From positions 682,001 through 746,000 of the forward strand of contig NZ_FTPB01000004.1 in assembly GCF_900155595.1 (NCBI RefSeq): a DNA stretch of 64,000 nucleotides, read 5' to 3'. Origin of the DNA: Actinomyces mediterranea (GTDB lineage: Bacteria; Actinomycetota; Actinomycetes; Actinomycetales; Actinomycetaceae). The notes beneath the pieces are model-generated. The model made no database searches. It saw nothing but the letters and a program-made list of their open reading frames with translations, and was not told the DNA's origin. Positions 9,095 to 19,177 of the stretch are shown here, in pieces. Within the stretch, counting starts at the first letter, position 1. Every line of letters starts with the position of its first letter. The position numbers were made by a program, and so were the translations under genes.

Positions 9095-9173
9095 CCGAAC
9101 GCTACGCACACCGTCGGAACCACCGCACAGAATCCGAACGTTGTACCGTTCGGATCGAGGCCGTAGCGTTCGG
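9095..9173. repeat. Nested inverted repeats in an intergenic region
   Basis: A perfect 12-bp inverted pair, CCGAACGCTACG at 9095-9106 and its complement at 9162-9173, encloses a second 9-bp pair, ATCCGAACG at 9132-9140 and CGTTCGGAT at 9147-9155. The inner loop is 6 bases. All four arms share CCGAACG. The stretch 8850-9628 holds no gene that I can support. Confidence 0.6.
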
Positions 9174-9628
9174 GCCATTGTGCGGCGTGTGGCATCGACA
9201 GAAGCGGTACGACCGGCCGATGTCGCTTTCGACGCGGTGTTCGAGAATCGCTGAGAAGCGTCCACGCTTACATGACTGATCCCGGTGGATCGGTTCGGTA
9301 GCCTCTTCCCGATCCGCCGATATCGATTCCACATGCTCGTTGCGACATATCCCCTCCTCGGGACGTTGATGCTCACCTCGGCAGTGAGGTTGTGCAGACA
9401 CGATCCGCCATCAGCGGCTCACCGTATCTCATCACCGATCGGGGTCCGATAACCAGGGAGTCAGGGCCGACTTCTGCACATCGACAGCACAAGTCATCTG
9501 TGGCACAACCTCCTCATAGAGCAAGCCCTCCTCCCCGCAGAAACTCGTTTGCTGGCACATAGTTTCCTGACGCTGTGTGCGTTTTGACGGGGTGACTGGT
9601 CCCTTCCACACGGTCCCGTCAACAACGG

Positions 9629-11998
9629 TCAGAACCTCGTTCGCAGGGCGTTCTCCGATAAGATCCGCAGATCGTCGAGGTCGGCGACCCAACCCGCACT
9701 CCCGATGTCGGCGAGAACATCGGTGCCGGTGACGACAAGCATATCGCCGCCCGTCGTACCGATCCTCGCAGCGGGCACGTCCTCCGCCTCGGCGGCCGCA
9801 TACACCGCATCCAGCGCAGCCTCCGGCACGGCGATGATCGCCCTGGCCTGTGACTCGGAGAACAGGGCCTCGAAGTCGGAGATGCCGTCGCGGCCGGTGA
9901 TCGGCGCCAGATCGAAGGATCCGCCAATGCCGAAGTGCAGGCACGAGTCGACGAGGGCCTGCACCAGGCCACCATTGGACAGGTCGTGAGCAGCACGGAC
10001 GAGCGGGCGCCCATCCGGATCGGAGGCATCCGTCAATGCCCGCACCACGGTGCCCAAGGCGACCTCCGCCGCCAGATCGACCATGGGCGGAAGCCCTCCG
10101 AGGTGGTTGTGACGGATCCTCGCCCACGCGGAGCCGTCGAGCTCTGCACGGGTCTCGCCGAGCATGACGACAGCCAGCCCCTCATCGGTGAAGCCCGACG
10201 GATTCGCCCGCGTCACATCCTTCATGATGCCGAGCATGCCGACCACGGGAGTCGGGTTGATCGACGAGGTCGGGGTGTTCTTCACTGTCCCGGAGGAGTT
10301 GTACAGGGAGACGTTCCCGCCCGTGACGGGGATCCCCAATTCGACGCAGCCGTCAGCCAGACCCGTCATCGCGGTGACGAGCTGCCACATGGCATCCGTA
10401 TCCTCCGGGTTGCCGAAGTTCAGGCAGTCGGTGATCGCGACGGGCTCTGCTCCGACGATCGCTACATTGCGGTAGGACTCAGCGAGCGCCTGGCGGGCAC
10501 CCTCACGCGGGTCGAGTTTCGTGTACCAGCCGTTCGCATCCGTCGACAGCGCCACTCCCAAGCCGGTCTCCTCATCCACTCGGATGACGCCCGCATCGTC
10601 GGGCTGCGCCAGCGACGTATTGCCCTGAACATAGCGGTCGTATTGGTCTGTCACCCAGGCTTTCGACGCCTGGTTGACATCGCCGAGCACTGCCCGGATA
10701 TCGGCGACGAGGTCGGCGCCCGTGGCGGGCCTGGGCAGTCGATCCGAGGAGTCCGCCTGCAACTCGTCCTGCCATGCGGGACGCGCATAGGGGCGATCGT
10801 AGACGGGACCCTCGTGGGCGACGGTCTTGGGATCGACCTCGACGATGCGGTGGCCGTAGTGGTCGATGGTGAGCACACCGTCGCCGGTGAGATGGCCGAT
10901 GACGGAGGCCTCGACATCCCACTTGTTGATGATCTCGAAGAACCTGTCGGCGTCCTCTGGGGTGACGATCGCCATCATGCGCTCTTGGGACTCGGACATG
11001 AGGATTTCACCGGCCGTGAGGGTCGGGTCGCGCAGGAGGACCTTCTCAAGGTCGACGTGCATGCCCGAGTCGCCGTTGGATGCCAGCTCCGAGGTCGCGC
11101 AGGAGATGCCCGCCGCGCCGAGGTCCTGAATGCCCTGGACGACTCCCGCATGGAACAGGTCGAGGCAGCATTCGATGAGGACCTTCTCCATGAAGGGGTC
11201 GCCGACCTGGACGGAGGGCCGCTTGGCGGGCATCCCGTCTTCGAAGGTCTCCGAGGCGAGGATGGAGGCTCCGCCGATGCCGTCGCCGCCGGTGCGCGCG
11301 CCGAAGAGCACGACGAGGTTGCCGACCCCTTCAGCGTTGGCGAGGTGGATGTCCTCGTGGCGCAGCGTCCCGATGCACAGGGCGTTGACGAGGGGATTTC
11401 CCTGGTAAGAGGGGTCGAACTCGGTTTCACCGCCGATATTGGGCAGGCCCAGGCAGTTTCCGTAGCCGCCGACGCCCGCGACGACGCCATGGACGACGCG
11501 CGCCGTATCCGGATGGTCGATGGCGCCGAAACGCAGCTGGTCCATGACGGCGACAGGGCGGGCGCCCATGGAGATGATGTCGCGGACGATGCCGCCGACG
11601 CCGGTCGCCGCCCCCTGGTAGGGTTCGACGAAACTCGGGTGGTTGTGGGATTCGACTTTGAAGGTGACGGCCCAGCCGTTGCCGATGTCGACGACACCTG
11701 CGTTCTGCCCCATGCCGACGAGGAGATGGCGTTTCATCTCCTCAGTGGTACGCGCGCCGAATTGCTCGGCCAGGTGCTTCTTGGAGGACTTGTAGCTGCA
11801 GTGCTCGGACCACATGACCGAGTACATGGCGAGTTCGGCGTTCGTGGGGCGCCGACCCAGGATGTCGCAGATGCGCTCGTATTCGTCGGCCTTGAGGCCG
11901 AGCTCCTTCCACGGCATCTCCTTGGTCGGGGTCGCGGCCGCGGCCTCGACGGTGTCGGGAAGCTCGCGGGGGCTGGTGGGGGTGACCTCGGCGGTCAT
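9629..11998 (-). CDS. purL: Phosphoribosylformylglycinamidine synthase subunit PurL
   Basis: The protein has about 789 residues, the small PurL type that works with PurQ and PurS. It converts FGAR, ATP and glutamine-derived ammonia to FGAM, step 4 of de novo purine synthesis. Characteristic stretches are [55 protein letters not shown] and [13 protein letters not shown]. The ATG at 11998 was chosen because GGAG lies six bases upstream. An ATG at 12013 is also possible. purL is the last gene of the purD-C-S-Q-L block. The large open frame on the opposite strand is a shadow of the codon bias. Confidence 0.96.
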   Translation of the reverse strand: MTAEVTPTSPRELPDTVEAAAATPTKEMPWKELGLKADEYERICDILGRRPTNAELAMYSVMWSEHCSYKSSKKHLAEQFGARTTEEMKRHLLVGMGQNAGVVDIGNGWAVTFKVESHNHPSFVEPYQGAATGVGGIVRDIISMGARPVAVMDQLRFGAIDHPDTARVVHGVVAGVGGYGNCLGLPNIGGETEFDPSYQGNPLVNALCIGTLRHEDIHLANAEGVGNLVVLFGARTGGDGIGGASILASETFEDGMPAKRPSVQVGDPFMEKVLIECCLDLFHAGVVQGIQDLGAAGISCATSELASNGDSGMHVDLEKVLLRDPTLTAGEILMSESQERMMAIVTPEDADRFFEIINKWDVEASVIGHLTGDGVLTIDHYGHRIVEVDPKTVAHEGPVYDRPYARPAWQDELQADSSDRLPRPATGADLVADIRAVLGDVNQASKAWVTDQYDRYVQGNTSLAQPDDAGVIRVDEETGLGVALSTDANGWYTKLDPREGARQALAESYRNVAIVGAEPVAITDCLNFGNPEDTDAMWQLVTAMTGLADGCVELGIPVTGGNVSLYNSSGTVKNTPTSSINPTPVVGMLGIMKDVTRANPSGFTDEGLAVVMLGETRAELDGSAWARIRHNHLGGLPPMVDLAAEVALGTVVRALTDASDPDGRPLVRAAHDLSNGGLVQALVDSCLHFGIGGSFDLAPITGRDGISDFEALFSESQARAIIAVPEAALDAVYAAAEAEDVPAARIGTTGGDMLVVTGTDVLADIGSAGWVADLDDLRILSENALRTRF

Positions 11999-12120
11999 GC
12001 GGTGCTCCATTCGTTTCCCCAGTGGCCTTGCGGCCCGGGCGTGACGTTCATCAGTTATCCGCAGGGTTCCTGCGCGTGTCGTCCCCATCGTGTATCCGAG
12101 AGGGACGAGGGCGGATCCGT

Positions 12121-12831
12121 TCAGCCGACGAGGCTGGTGAGCACGGATCGGAAGATTCCGAGGCCCTGTGTGCCCCCGTGCCCGGCGTATGAGCCGTCGC
12201 CATGGCGGTCGAGGGGTCCGAAGCCCGCTTCGACGGCGTGCTCGGGGTGGGGCATGAGGCCGACGACATTGCCAGCGTCATTGGCAACTCCGGCGATGTC
12301 GTTCGCCGAGCCGTTAGGGTTGAGCCCGACGTAGCGGAAGACGACGCGCCCCTCCCCTTCGAGGCGTTCCAACTCGGCGGGAGATGCCTGGAAGTTACCC
12401 TCACCATTCTTGAGAGGCACCGTAATGATGTCACCCTCGTTGAATGCGGCGGTCCACGCGGTGGAGGCGTTGTCGATGCGCAGATCCTGGTCGCGGCAGA
12501 AGAACTTCTGGTGATCGTTGCGGATGAGGGCGCCGGGCAGCAGGTGCGCTTCGGCGAGGATCTGGAATCCGTTGCAGATGCCGAGGACGGGCATTCCGCC
12601 GTTGGCGCGCCGGATAATCTCCGACATGACGGGGGCAGTGGCTGCGATGGCCCCGCAGCGCAGGTAGTCGCCGTAGGAGAAGCCTCCCGGGATGACGACG
12701 GCGTCGACCTCGTGAAGGTCGGCGTCCTTGTGCCACAGGGCGACGGGTTCGGCTCCGGCGAGGCGCACTGCGCGCGCGGCATCCCGATCGTCAAGGGTGC
12801 CGGGGAAGGTGACGACTCCGATCCGTGTCAC
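12121..12831 (-). CDS. purQ: Phosphoribosylformylglycinamidine synthase glutaminase PurQ
   Basis: The protein has 236 residues and is a class I glutamine amidotransferase. The N terminus [19 protein letters not shown] is typical. [14 protein letters not shown] and the nucleophile motif [11 protein letters not shown] supply the oxyanion strand and catalytic Cys. GLMPHPEHA gives the His/Glu of the triad. It feeds ammonia to PurL. The start is the GTG at 12831, which overlaps the purS stop codon (GTGA), implying translational coupling. Confidence 0.95.
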   Translation of the reverse strand: MTRIGVVTFPGTLDDRDAARAVRLAGAEPVALWHKDADLHEVDAVVIPGGFSYGDYLRCGAIAATAPVMSEIIRRANGGMPVLGICNGFQILAEAHLLPGALIRNDHQKFFCRDQDLRIDNASTAWTAAFNEGDIITVPLKNGEGNFQASPAELERLEGEGRVVFRYVGLNPNGSANDIAGVANDAGNVVGLMPHPEHAVEAGFGPLDRHGDGSYAGHGGTQGLGIFRSVLTSLVG

Positions 12832-13094
12832 TGCGCACCCTCGCTGTCCTCGAGGGCCTCGACGCGGACGACGTCCTCGATGATCGGGTTGGACAGCACC
12901 TCGGTCGCCGCGCGGCGCGCATCGGCCAGGAGCTCGTCCGTCACCGGGCCGTCCGCCGCGAGGTGGAAGCATTTGCCCTGTCGGACGGACGCGAAACTGG
13001 TGATCCCGAGTCTGGGCAATGCCGATCCGACGGCCTTGCCCTGGGGGTCAAGGATCTCCGGCTTCGGCATCACTTCCACGATGATTCGCCCCAC
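12828..13094 (-). CDS. purS: Phosphoribosylformylglycinamidine synthase subunit PurS
   Basis: The protein has 88 residues and begins [22 protein letters not shown], the standard PurS N terminus, followed by [12 protein letters not shown]. PurS bridges PurL and PurQ and is needed for ammonia channelling. Its stop codon overlaps the purQ GTG by four bases. Length and position are as expected for actinobacteria. Confidence 0.95.
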   Translation of the reverse strand: MGRIIVEVMPKPEILDPQGKAVGSALPRLGITSFASVRQGKCFHLAADGPVTDELLADARRAATEVLSNPIIEDVVRVEALEDSEGAQ

Positions 13095-13121
13095 GGCGCT
13101 CCTCCTTTGTCGAGTGCGGAT

Positions 13122-14060
13122 TCAACGTCCGCCGATAGTGGTGTGTGACAGTTGGGGTTCCGCGTCGGTGAGACGGCGGAAGGCTTCGATGTAGCGGTCC
13201 CGGGTCGCGGCGACGACCTCGTCGGGCAGGGCCGGGGGCTCGTCGCCCGAGGAGCGGTCCCAGCCCGATTCTGCGGAGGCGAGCCAGTCGCGCACGTACT
13301 GCTTGTCGAAGCTGGGGGTGACGGCGCCCGGGGTCCACTGGTCAGCGGGCCAGAAGCGCGACGAGTCGGGGGTGAGGATCTCATCTGCGAGGACGAGGGC
13401 GCCGCTCGTCGGGTCGATGCCGAACTCGAACTTCGTATCCGCGATGATGACGCCCTTGTCGAGGGCGATGTCGCGGGCGCGCTCGTACAGGGCGATGGAG
13501 GCGTCACGCAGGCGGGCCGCGAGGTCGGTGCCGACCATGTCGGCGGCACGCTCAAAGCTGATGTTCTCGTCATGGTCGCCGACTTCGGCTTTCGCGGCGG
13601 GGGTGAAGATCGGGGCGTCGAGCCTTGACGCCTCACTGAGGCCGTCGGGCAGTGCGATACCGCAGACCCGCCCGGCCCTGCGGTATTCGATGAGGCCGGA
13701 ACCGGTGAGGTATCCGCGCACGACGCATTCGATGGGGATCATGTGCAGAGCTTTCGCGACAACCGCCCGGCCCTCGACTGCGAGGGGCACCGACAGGGGG
13801 TCGGCCGGGTCATGGAATGTTGAGAGCAGATGGTTGTCGATGATGTCGCTCAGGCGCCCCATCCACCAGACGGCCATCTGATTGAGGACCTTGCCCTTGG
13901 AGGGGATCGGCGTGGGCAGGATGAAGTCGTAAGCGCTGATGCGATCGGATGTGACCAAGAGGAGCCTGTCCGGGGATTGCGTCCCCTCGGGCGCGTAGAT
14001 GTCGCGCACCTTCCCGGAAGACATGTGCACCCATCCGGGCAGTTCCATGTGATCGGTCAT
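13122..14060 (-). CDS. purC: SAICAR synthetase PurC
   Basis: The protein has 312 residues. It joins CAIR and aspartate using ATP to make SAICAR. Motifs include SGKVRDIYAPEG (ATP-binding loop), LLLVTSDRISAYDF, IECVVRGYLTGSGLIEY and IADTKFEFGID, all diagnostic of PurC. It sits 21 bases after purD and just before purS in the minus-strand purine operon. Confidence 0.96.
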   Translation of the reverse strand: MTDHMELPGWVHMSSGKVRDIYAPEGTQSPDRLLLVTSDRISAYDFILPTPIPSKGKVLNQMAVWWMGRLSDIIDNHLLSTFHDPADPLSVPLAVEGRAVVAKALHMIPIECVVRGYLTGSGLIEYRRAGRVCGIALPDGLSEASRLDAPIFTPAAKAEVGDHDENISFERAADMVGTDLAARLRDASIALYERARDIALDKGVIIADTKFEFGIDPTSGALVLADEILTPDSSRFWPADQWTPGAVTPSFDKQYVRDWLASAESGWDRSSGDEPPALPDEVVAATRDRYIEAFRRLTDAEPQLSHTTIGGR

Positions 14061-14081
14061 TGCAGTCCTCCGTGTGAGTAC

Positions 14082-15428
14082 TCAGTCCAGTGCGCCGGGC
14101 CGCTTGCGATCGAGTTCAGCGGGCCAGGTGGCGATGTCGCTGCGATGATGCTCGCCCTCGAAGTGGATGAGGGCGACGCCCTCGTAGGCGGCGGCGCGCG
14201 CGGCATTGATGTCGGAGCCCCTGCCCACGACGTTGAGGACTCGACCGCCGGAATTGACGATCGCCTCCTCGGGTTCGAATCCGCAGCACCCGGCCGCGAC
14301 ATCCTCCATCGGGGAGACGATCCGCGTGGAGGTGCCCGCGTGGATGACATGCACCCCGTCGAGGGATTCCGCATCGTCAATGCCGGTGATCTCATGACCC
14401 GTGTCAGTAGTCCCCGGGTATCCTCCGGACGCCATGACGACGGTGACCGCCGCGTCAGGCGACCACACGGGGGCGGGCGCCTTATCGAGGGTTCCGGTGG
14501 CGGCCGCATGCAGCAGCACCCCAAGGGGCGAGTCGAGTCGTTCGAGGACGACCTGCGTCTCCGGGTCGCCGAAGCGGACGTTGAATTCGACGACGCGAAT
14601 TCCCTTCGATGTCATCGCCAAACCGCAGTAGAGCAGGCCGACGAAGGGGGTCCCCCGATTCGCCATGGCGTCGACGGTTGGCTGGGCGACGGTGCGCACA
14701 ACTTCGCCGACGACGCCCTCGTCGAGCCACGGCAGCGGCGTATAGGCGCCCATGCCGCCCGTATTGGGACCGGAGTTCGCGTCGCCGACGCGTTTGAAGT
14801 CCTGCGCGGGGACGAGGGGGACGATGGTGGCGCCATCGGACAGGCAGAAGAGGGAAACTTCGGGGCCGTCGAGGTAATCCTCGATGACGACGGCGCCGCC
14901 TGTGCGGGACAGGCATGCTTCAGCGTGGGCGCGGGCCTCGTCGATATCGGAGGTGACGACGACGCCCTTACCCGCGGCGAGGGCGTCATCCTTGACGACG
15001 TGGGGAGCGCCGAGATCGGCGAGCGCCACCTCGACCTCGTCCATGGTGGTGCAGGTGAAGGAGCGAGCAGTGGCGACACCCGCTTCTGCCATGATCTCTT
15101 TCGCGAAGGACTTCGACGCCTCTAGGCGGGCGGCCTGTGCGGTCGGCCCGAAACAGGGGATCCCCTCCGCGGTGACGGCATCGGCGACTCCGGCAACGAG
15201 CGGCGCCTCAGGACCGACGACGACGAGGTCGACCCCGTACCCCTTCGCGCGGCGCAGCACGTCCTGCGGATCGAGGAGGTTCATGACGACAGACGTGCCC
15301 AGGGGTTCTAAACCCGGATTACCGGCCTGGACGACGAGGTCGATCGGATGATCGGCGGTGGATGTTCTAACGAGTGCACGGGCGATGGCGTGTTCACGCC
15401 CCCCGTTTCCCACGAGCAGGACCTTCAC
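14082..15428 (-). CDS. purD: Phosphoribosylamine-glycine ligase PurD
   Basis: The protein has 448 residues and is an ATP-grasp enzyme making GAR from phosphoribosylamine, glycine and ATP. The N terminus MKVLLVGNGGREHAIA is diagnostic. Later come VVVGPEAPLVAGVAD, KSFAKEIMAEAGVAT, DALAAGKGVVV and EFNVRFGDPETQ (metal site). The start is a GTG with TAGGCT six bases upstream and no ribosome site, so it is probably leaderless and first in the purD-C-S-Q-L unit. Confidence 0.96.
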   Translation of the reverse strand: MKVLLVGNGGREHAIARALVRTSTADHPIDLVVQAGNPGLEPLGTSVVMNLLDPQDVLRRAKGYGVDLVVVGPEAPLVAGVADAVTAEGIPCFGPTAQAARLEASKSFAKEIMAEAGVATARSFTCTTMDEVEVALADLGAPHVVKDDALAAGKGVVVTSDIDEARAHAEACLSRTGGAVVIEDYLDGPEVSLFCLSDGATIVPLVPAQDFKRVGDANSGPNTGGMGAYTPLPWLDEGVVGEVVRTVAQPTVDAMANRGTPFVGLLYCGLAMTSKGIRVVEFNVRFGDPETQVVLERLDSPLGVLLHAAATGTLDKAPAPVWSPDAAVTVVMASGGYPGTTDTGHEITGIDDAESLDGVHVIHAGTSTRIVSPMEDVAAGCCGFEPEEAIVNSGGRVLNVVGRGSDINAARAAAYEGVALIHFEGEHHRSDIATWPAELDRKRPGALD

Positions 15429-15434
15429 ATCATC

Positions 15435-15440
15435 AGCCTA
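15435..15440 (-). promoter_or_regulatory. -10 box of the leaderless purD promoter
   Basis: TAGGCT lies six bases before the purD GTG. The same hexamer with the same spacing precedes the NUDIX gene at 28366, and no Shine-Dalgarno sequence is present in purD. Confidence 0.5.
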
Positions 15441-15482
15441 ACGGGATTTCACCCGCCGATGTGACGACGTCCACCATGACGA

Positions 15483-16574
15483 TCACCACGCGCCATTGGG
15501 ATCGCCGAAACGGTTCTGATCGTAGGAGTCCTGCCGTCCGCCCGCGCCGGATCCCAGGCGCTTCTCGAGCTCCTCGCGGCGCTGGCGCTCCGAATCCGTC
15601 TCCCCCTCCCACGGGGAGGGGGTCTGGCTGGCGTCCTGGCCGTCACCGCCGGACGAGCCGCCCTGCGAGTTTGAACCTGAGCCACCCGAAGAGCCGGCGT
15701 CCCCAGTGGAATCGGGGTCCGACGCACCCGGGTCTGTCGAAGAGCCCCCACTGCCGCGACCCTGCTCCGATCCTCCGTTCGCATTGTTCTGCGCATCTTT
15801 GGACTTGTTCTCCAAGCGGTTCGACGACTGGTCGGCCTGCTCGCCCGGATCGGATGCCCCATCAGCGCCCTGGTCGTCGGAGCCCGAGCCGTCTTGTCCG
15901 CCATTCGAGTCCGAGCCGCCTCCGGACTGGCCTCCTCCGGACTGGCCTCCTCCTCCGGACTGGCCTCCACCACCGGCGCTACCGGTCGACTGGCAGGGGG
16001 TTACAAGGCCGAGGGCCTCGTCGTAGTGCTCGGCCGCCGCAGACCAGTCCTTTGCGGCTGCGGCCTCATCCCCCTGCGTCTCAATGCCGAGCGACAGGTT
16101 GATGCGAACCTGGCATTCATAGGAGTACGTTTCGATGCGACCCTCTTCGATTTCCTTCGCACGCGGCACACCGTCGTAGGCGACCCGCAGCGCATCCACT
16201 GCCTCGCCGATATTGCCCTGGCGCAACTGCGCAGTGCCGTGGTTGAAGTGAGCGACCCACGTCTCGGGGCCGTTTTGCGTCCACCACCGTTGATTAACAT
16301 ACCCCTCATCTGCGGCTGCGAATGCCCCGTCGTTCCACCTGCCCAGCGAGTGCGCCGACCACGCGGGCAACACGATGAGGAACAGGGCAATCATAAAAGC
16401 GAGGACGAGGATCGGCGAGGACCAGGCGAGCTGGCGCAGTGCGCCTCGGGACCTGCGGCGCGGTCGGCGCTGGTCGGCGTCGAGGGGGATCGCCTCACCG
16501 TCGGCGCCCACCTGTGGGACGCCGAAGGGCAGCATGATCTCCGATGGGTTCTTCCCGCGCTTGCTAGATCGCAT
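15483..16574 (-). CDS. TPR-like membrane protein with Gly/Ser-rich tail, last gene of the MoxR/vWA operon
   Basis: The protein has 363 residues. A basic cytoplasmic N terminus precedes one membrane helix (about residues 52-75). Residues ~95-190 look like tetratricopeptide helices: VAHFNHGTAQLRQGNIGEAVDALRVAYDG and WSAAAEHYDEALGL. The last 170 residues are low-complexity, with GGGGQSGGGGQ-type repeats passing into Asp/Ser/Gly-rich sequence and an Arg/Glu-rich end. The layout recalls the TPR partners (BatC/BatE) of Bat-type vWA operons. Its start overlaps the upstream vWA gene by 11 bases. The glycine tract is unusually long. Confidence 0.75.
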   Translation of the reverse strand: MRSSKRGKNPSEIMLPFGVPQVGADGEAIPLDADQRRPRRRSRGALRQLAWSSPILVLAFMIALFLIVLPAWSAHSLGRWNDGAFAAADEGYVNQRWWTQNGPETWVAHFNHGTAQLRQGNIGEAVDALRVAYDGVPRAKEIEEGRIETYSYECQVRINLSLGIETQGDEAAAAKDWSAAAEHYDEALGLVTPCQSTGSAGGGGQSGGGGQSGGGQSGGGSDSNGGQDGSGSDDQGADGASDPGEQADQSSNRLENKSKDAQNNANGGSEQGRGSGGSSTDPGASDPDSTGDAGSSGGSGSNSQGGSSGGDGQDASQTPSPWEGETDSERQRREELEKRLGSGAGGRQDSYDQNRFGDPNGAW

Positions 16575-17652
16575 GGGACCTCCTCATACGGCGGGATTTC
16601 GCTGCAAGAACCCAGCCCTCCCACGCGAGCAGGGCCGCCATGATGAGCGCGGAGGGCCACAGGATGTACCGGTACGTCGAGATCTGCTCGCGCGCCTCGG
16701 TCACGACCTGGGCGTTCCTGTCGAGATCCGCGGCCATTGACGCGATCGAGTGGGAATTAGGCGAGTGGATGTAGTCGACGCCCAGACGCTCGGCGATAGA
16801 GCGGAGCGTGGCCTCATCGATGTGCGAGATCGCGATCGGATTCCCCGGCTGCGACAGGTCGCGGATGTACTCGGGCTCCTTCTCAACCGGTGAGGCGCCC
16901 CCGGACTGGAAGTCGCCGCTCTGCGCGGTATCACTCGATGACGAAGACCCCGGGGTTCCGAGCCTGTGCACCTGCATGGGACCCCCCTCGTCGGTGCCGT
17001 ATCCGATGACGGCGCCCCCGTCGATGAGCGGAGCGACATCGTCCCAGTCGGACTCATTGGCCGTCGTGTACCCCCAGTAGTCCTCATTCGAGGTCTCGCC
17101 GTCGGTGAAGACGAAGAGGGTCCGCACATTCTGGGGGTTCTCCTTTTGCGCGCGCGCCAGCGCCACCGCGAGTTCGGCTGCGGGTCGATTCGGTGAGGAG
17201 CCCTGGGAGGATTCCGATAGCTCCTGGGTGAAGGTGTTGAGGAAGGAATTAACGGCATTACGGTCAGTCGTCAGCGGCAAGATCATCTGCAGAGACGAGT
17301 CCCAGGTGAGGACCGTGAGTCGGGATCCCGCCATCGCGTCGATGATGGTGCGGACGTCCTCCCTGACTCCGTCGATGCGCGCCGTGGAGCCGTCCCAGTC
17401 CTCTGCTGCCATGGATCCCGTGCGGTCGATGACGAGCCACACCTCGGTATTGGAGACGACCTCGACGGCCTCGCCCGGAAGGGACGGTCCCGCGCAGGTG
17501 ACAGCGAGGACTGCAACGATGAGCGCCCGACGGACAGCGTCGAGGTTGCGGGTGCGGGTCGTGCGGCGCATGCCCGCCCACACGAGACCGCCTCCGATAA
17601 TGACGATGAAGACGATGATGAATGCGACGGGAAAGATCGGGCGGAAGATCAT
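16564..17652 (-). CDS. von Willebrand factor A domain membrane protein (second in operon)
   Basis: The protein has about 362 residues. It has an N-terminal helix (FPVAFIIVFIVIIGGGLVW), a second short helix, an extracytoplasmic vWA domain and a C-terminal helix (ILWPSALIMAALLAWEGWVL). The metal site reads VIDRTGSMAAEDW, a DxTxS variant of the usual DxSxS MIDAS. LFVFTDGETSNED supplies the later MIDAS Asp. The start ATG at 17652 shares one base with the stop of the preceding gene, and the longer open frame upstream lies inside that gene. A role in metal-dependent protein binding within the MoxR complex is inferred. Confidence 0.85.
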   Translation of the reverse strand: MIFRPIFPVAFIIVFIVIIGGGLVWAGMRRTTRTRNLDAVRRALIVAVLAVTCAGPSLPGEAVEVVSNTEVWLVIDRTGSMAAEDWDGSTARIDGVREDVRTIIDAMAGSRLTVLTWDSSLQMILPLTTDRNAVNSFLNTFTQELSESSQGSSPNRPAAELAVALARAQKENPQNVRTLFVFTDGETSNEDYWGYTTANESDWDDVAPLIDGGAVIGYGTDEGGPMQVHRLGTPGSSSSSDTAQSGDFQSGGASPVEKEPEYIRDLSQPGNPIAISHIDEATLRSIAERLGVDYIHSPNSHSIASMAADLDRNAQVVTEAREQISTYRYILWPSALIMAALLAWEGWVLAAKSRRMRRSHAI

Positions 17653-18668
17653 CACAGCCTCCCCACCGCGAGGAAGGCGAGGAGCGAGAGGGTCCCCGCG
17701 ATCGCCCACGCCAGAGCAGCCGTCGGCTTATCCGTCTCGAGGACCTTCGAATCCGCTTCCAGGTCGACCCTTTGGAGGGACTCGATCTCTTCGATGATAT
17801 TGTCCACGGATGCTGGGTTTGACACGTCGTAGAAGTCGCCGCCAGTGGTGGCGACCAGGCTCTTGAGTTCCTCGCCCTCGGCGGTGAGCAGCCCCTTCAT
17901 CCCGGGGTAGACCGCGGTGACGACGACATCATGATCCGCTGCGAATTTCATCGCCTGGGGGAGGGTGTAAATCTGTGAGCCCATAACCTCGTTGTCGGTG
18001 GCGTACAGGATGAGACGCGATCGCTCGGAGTCCGTATGGTCGAAGCCGAGGACGCATGCCGCCAGCCCATCGCCCGCCAACGACGAAGCGTCGTCGTTGT
18101 CATCGGTGGTCCCGGATAAGTAGTCGATGAGTTCCTGCGTGACGAGGATCCCGTCGTCCTCCTGCCCCAGGAAACCCTTCTTCATGATGGAGGAGGTCTC
18201 TGCGAGCATCCGGTTCGCGAGCCGGTAGTCATCGGTGAGCGGGAACTTCGTGACGGAGCGGCTGTTCCACAGTTGCAGGCTGATGCGTTCGCCGGAGAAG
18301 TGGTCGACGATCTGCGTGAATGCATCGGCGATTTGGCCGTCGTAGGGGATCATCGAGCCGGATGCGTCTAGACAGATAATGATGTCCCTGCTTGCAAGCT
18401 TCTGGCTGTCGATGCGCCTGTCCACAGGGGTTCCCGCGGTGACTGCGGCAGCACCGACTGCGAGGCCGAAGCAGGCGCATACCGCGGCGATGATCCAGCG
18501 CGAGCGGCGCTGAAGCATCTTGAACTGGGGCAGATCAGACAGGTACCCGGTGTTGGCGACCCAGCCCAGGCGGCCCGAATGCTTCGAGGATCCGGCGAAG
18601 CGCCATCCCAGGTACGCGGCGACTGCCACGGCCACGATGGCGAGGACGATAAGGATCGGATACTTCAT
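17652..18668 (-). CDS. von Willebrand factor A domain membrane protein (BatA-like)
   Basis: The protein has 338 residues. There are two N-terminal helices (about residues 3-24 and 59-80), a vWA domain and a C-terminal helix. The MIDAS motif CLDASGSM is canonical (DxSxS), and LILYATDNE supplies the third metal ligand. The helix-vWA-helix layout is that of BatA/BatB-type proteins encoded with MoxR ATPases. It overlaps its upstream neighbour by four bases (ATGA). Confidence 0.87.
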   Translation of the reverse strand: MKYPILIVLAIVAVAVAAYLGWRFAGSSKHSGRLGWVANTGYLSDLPQFKMLQRRSRWIIAAVCACFGLAVGAAAVTAGTPVDRRIDSQKLASRDIIICLDASGSMIPYDGQIADAFTQIVDHFSGERISLQLWNSRSVTKFPLTDDYRLANRMLAETSSIMKKGFLGQEDDGILVTQELIDYLSGTTDDNDDASSLAGDGLAACVLGFDHTDSERSRLILYATDNEVMGSQIYTLPQAMKFAADHDVVVTAVYPGMKGLLTAEGEELKSLVATTGGDFYDVSNPASVDNIIEEIESLQRVDLEADSKVLETDKPTAALAWAIAGTLSLLAFLAVGRL

Positions 18669-19177
18669 GCGTCGATCGCCGCCGATGCTTGCTTCATGAG
18701 GACGCGCACTCGAATGGACGACGCTTCATTGGAGGCGTCGAGGTTTCCGGTGACATCCGATGCGTTCGCTCCGTCGAAACTAGGTGCCTCGCAGCGGGCG
18801 AGGAGATCCGCCAGTTGCGGCCACATGGGGACGAGGGCGCGCACTTCCTCTGCGGTGGCGACTTCGAGGTCCCTGCCACTGCGCTCGGTTCCCAGGGCGC
18901 GCATAAGCCCGGCGACTGCGAGGCTCGCTCCGGCCTCGTTCCATTCTCCCTGCTCGTAGCGCTCGTGGATCGAGGTGAGGAACTCGTGGTAGCGCTCTCT
19001 CTGAGCGGCGTCCAGCGACTGCAGTTCCGGCACCGATGAGATGTCGGAACTCCACCACCGCCAGATGTTGAACACGATCCACACGATAATGAACAGAAGG
19101 ATGAGAGAACCCACAACCCACATCCAGTTGGGGTAGATGATGGGGCTCCTCACCTGGTCGATGAGGTCATCGGACAC
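18665..19177 (-). CDS. Small membrane protein of the MoxR/vWA operon (DUF4381-like)
   Basis: The protein has about 170 residues. One strong helix, WMWVVGSLILLFIIVWIVFNIWRWW, lies near residues 15-40, followed by a helical cytoplasmic part. Position between the DUF58 and vWA genes, size and topology suit the DUF4381-type subunit of such operons, though sequence similarity is only suggestive. The GTG at 19177 was chosen because GGGGGAG precedes it. The gene starts 11 bases inside the DUF58 gene and ends overlapping the vWA start. Confidence 0.65.
   Translation of the reverse strand: MSDDLIDQVRSPIIYPNWMWVVGSLILLFIIVWIVFNIWRWWSSDISSVPELQSLDAAQRERYHEFLTSIHERYEQGEWNEAGASLAVAGLMRALGTERSGRDLEVATAEEVRALVPMWPQLADLLARCEAPSFDGANASDVTGNLDASNEASSIRVRVLMKQASAAIDA

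Noticed and set aside
8977-9195. 72-residue minus-strand frame with one hydrophobic segment
   Set aside because: It contains the nested inverted repeats, lacks a ribosome site and resembles no protein. More likely non-coding.
9935-12334. 799-codon open frame on the plus strand opposite purL and purQ
   Set aside because: It is antisense to two clear purine genes and is a by-product of high-GC codon bias. Its translation is rich in Arg/Gly/Asp with no domain, and no start signal is present.
13830-15125. 431-codon open frame opposite purD and purC
   Set aside because: Antisense shadow. Both genes on the minus strand are complete and certain.
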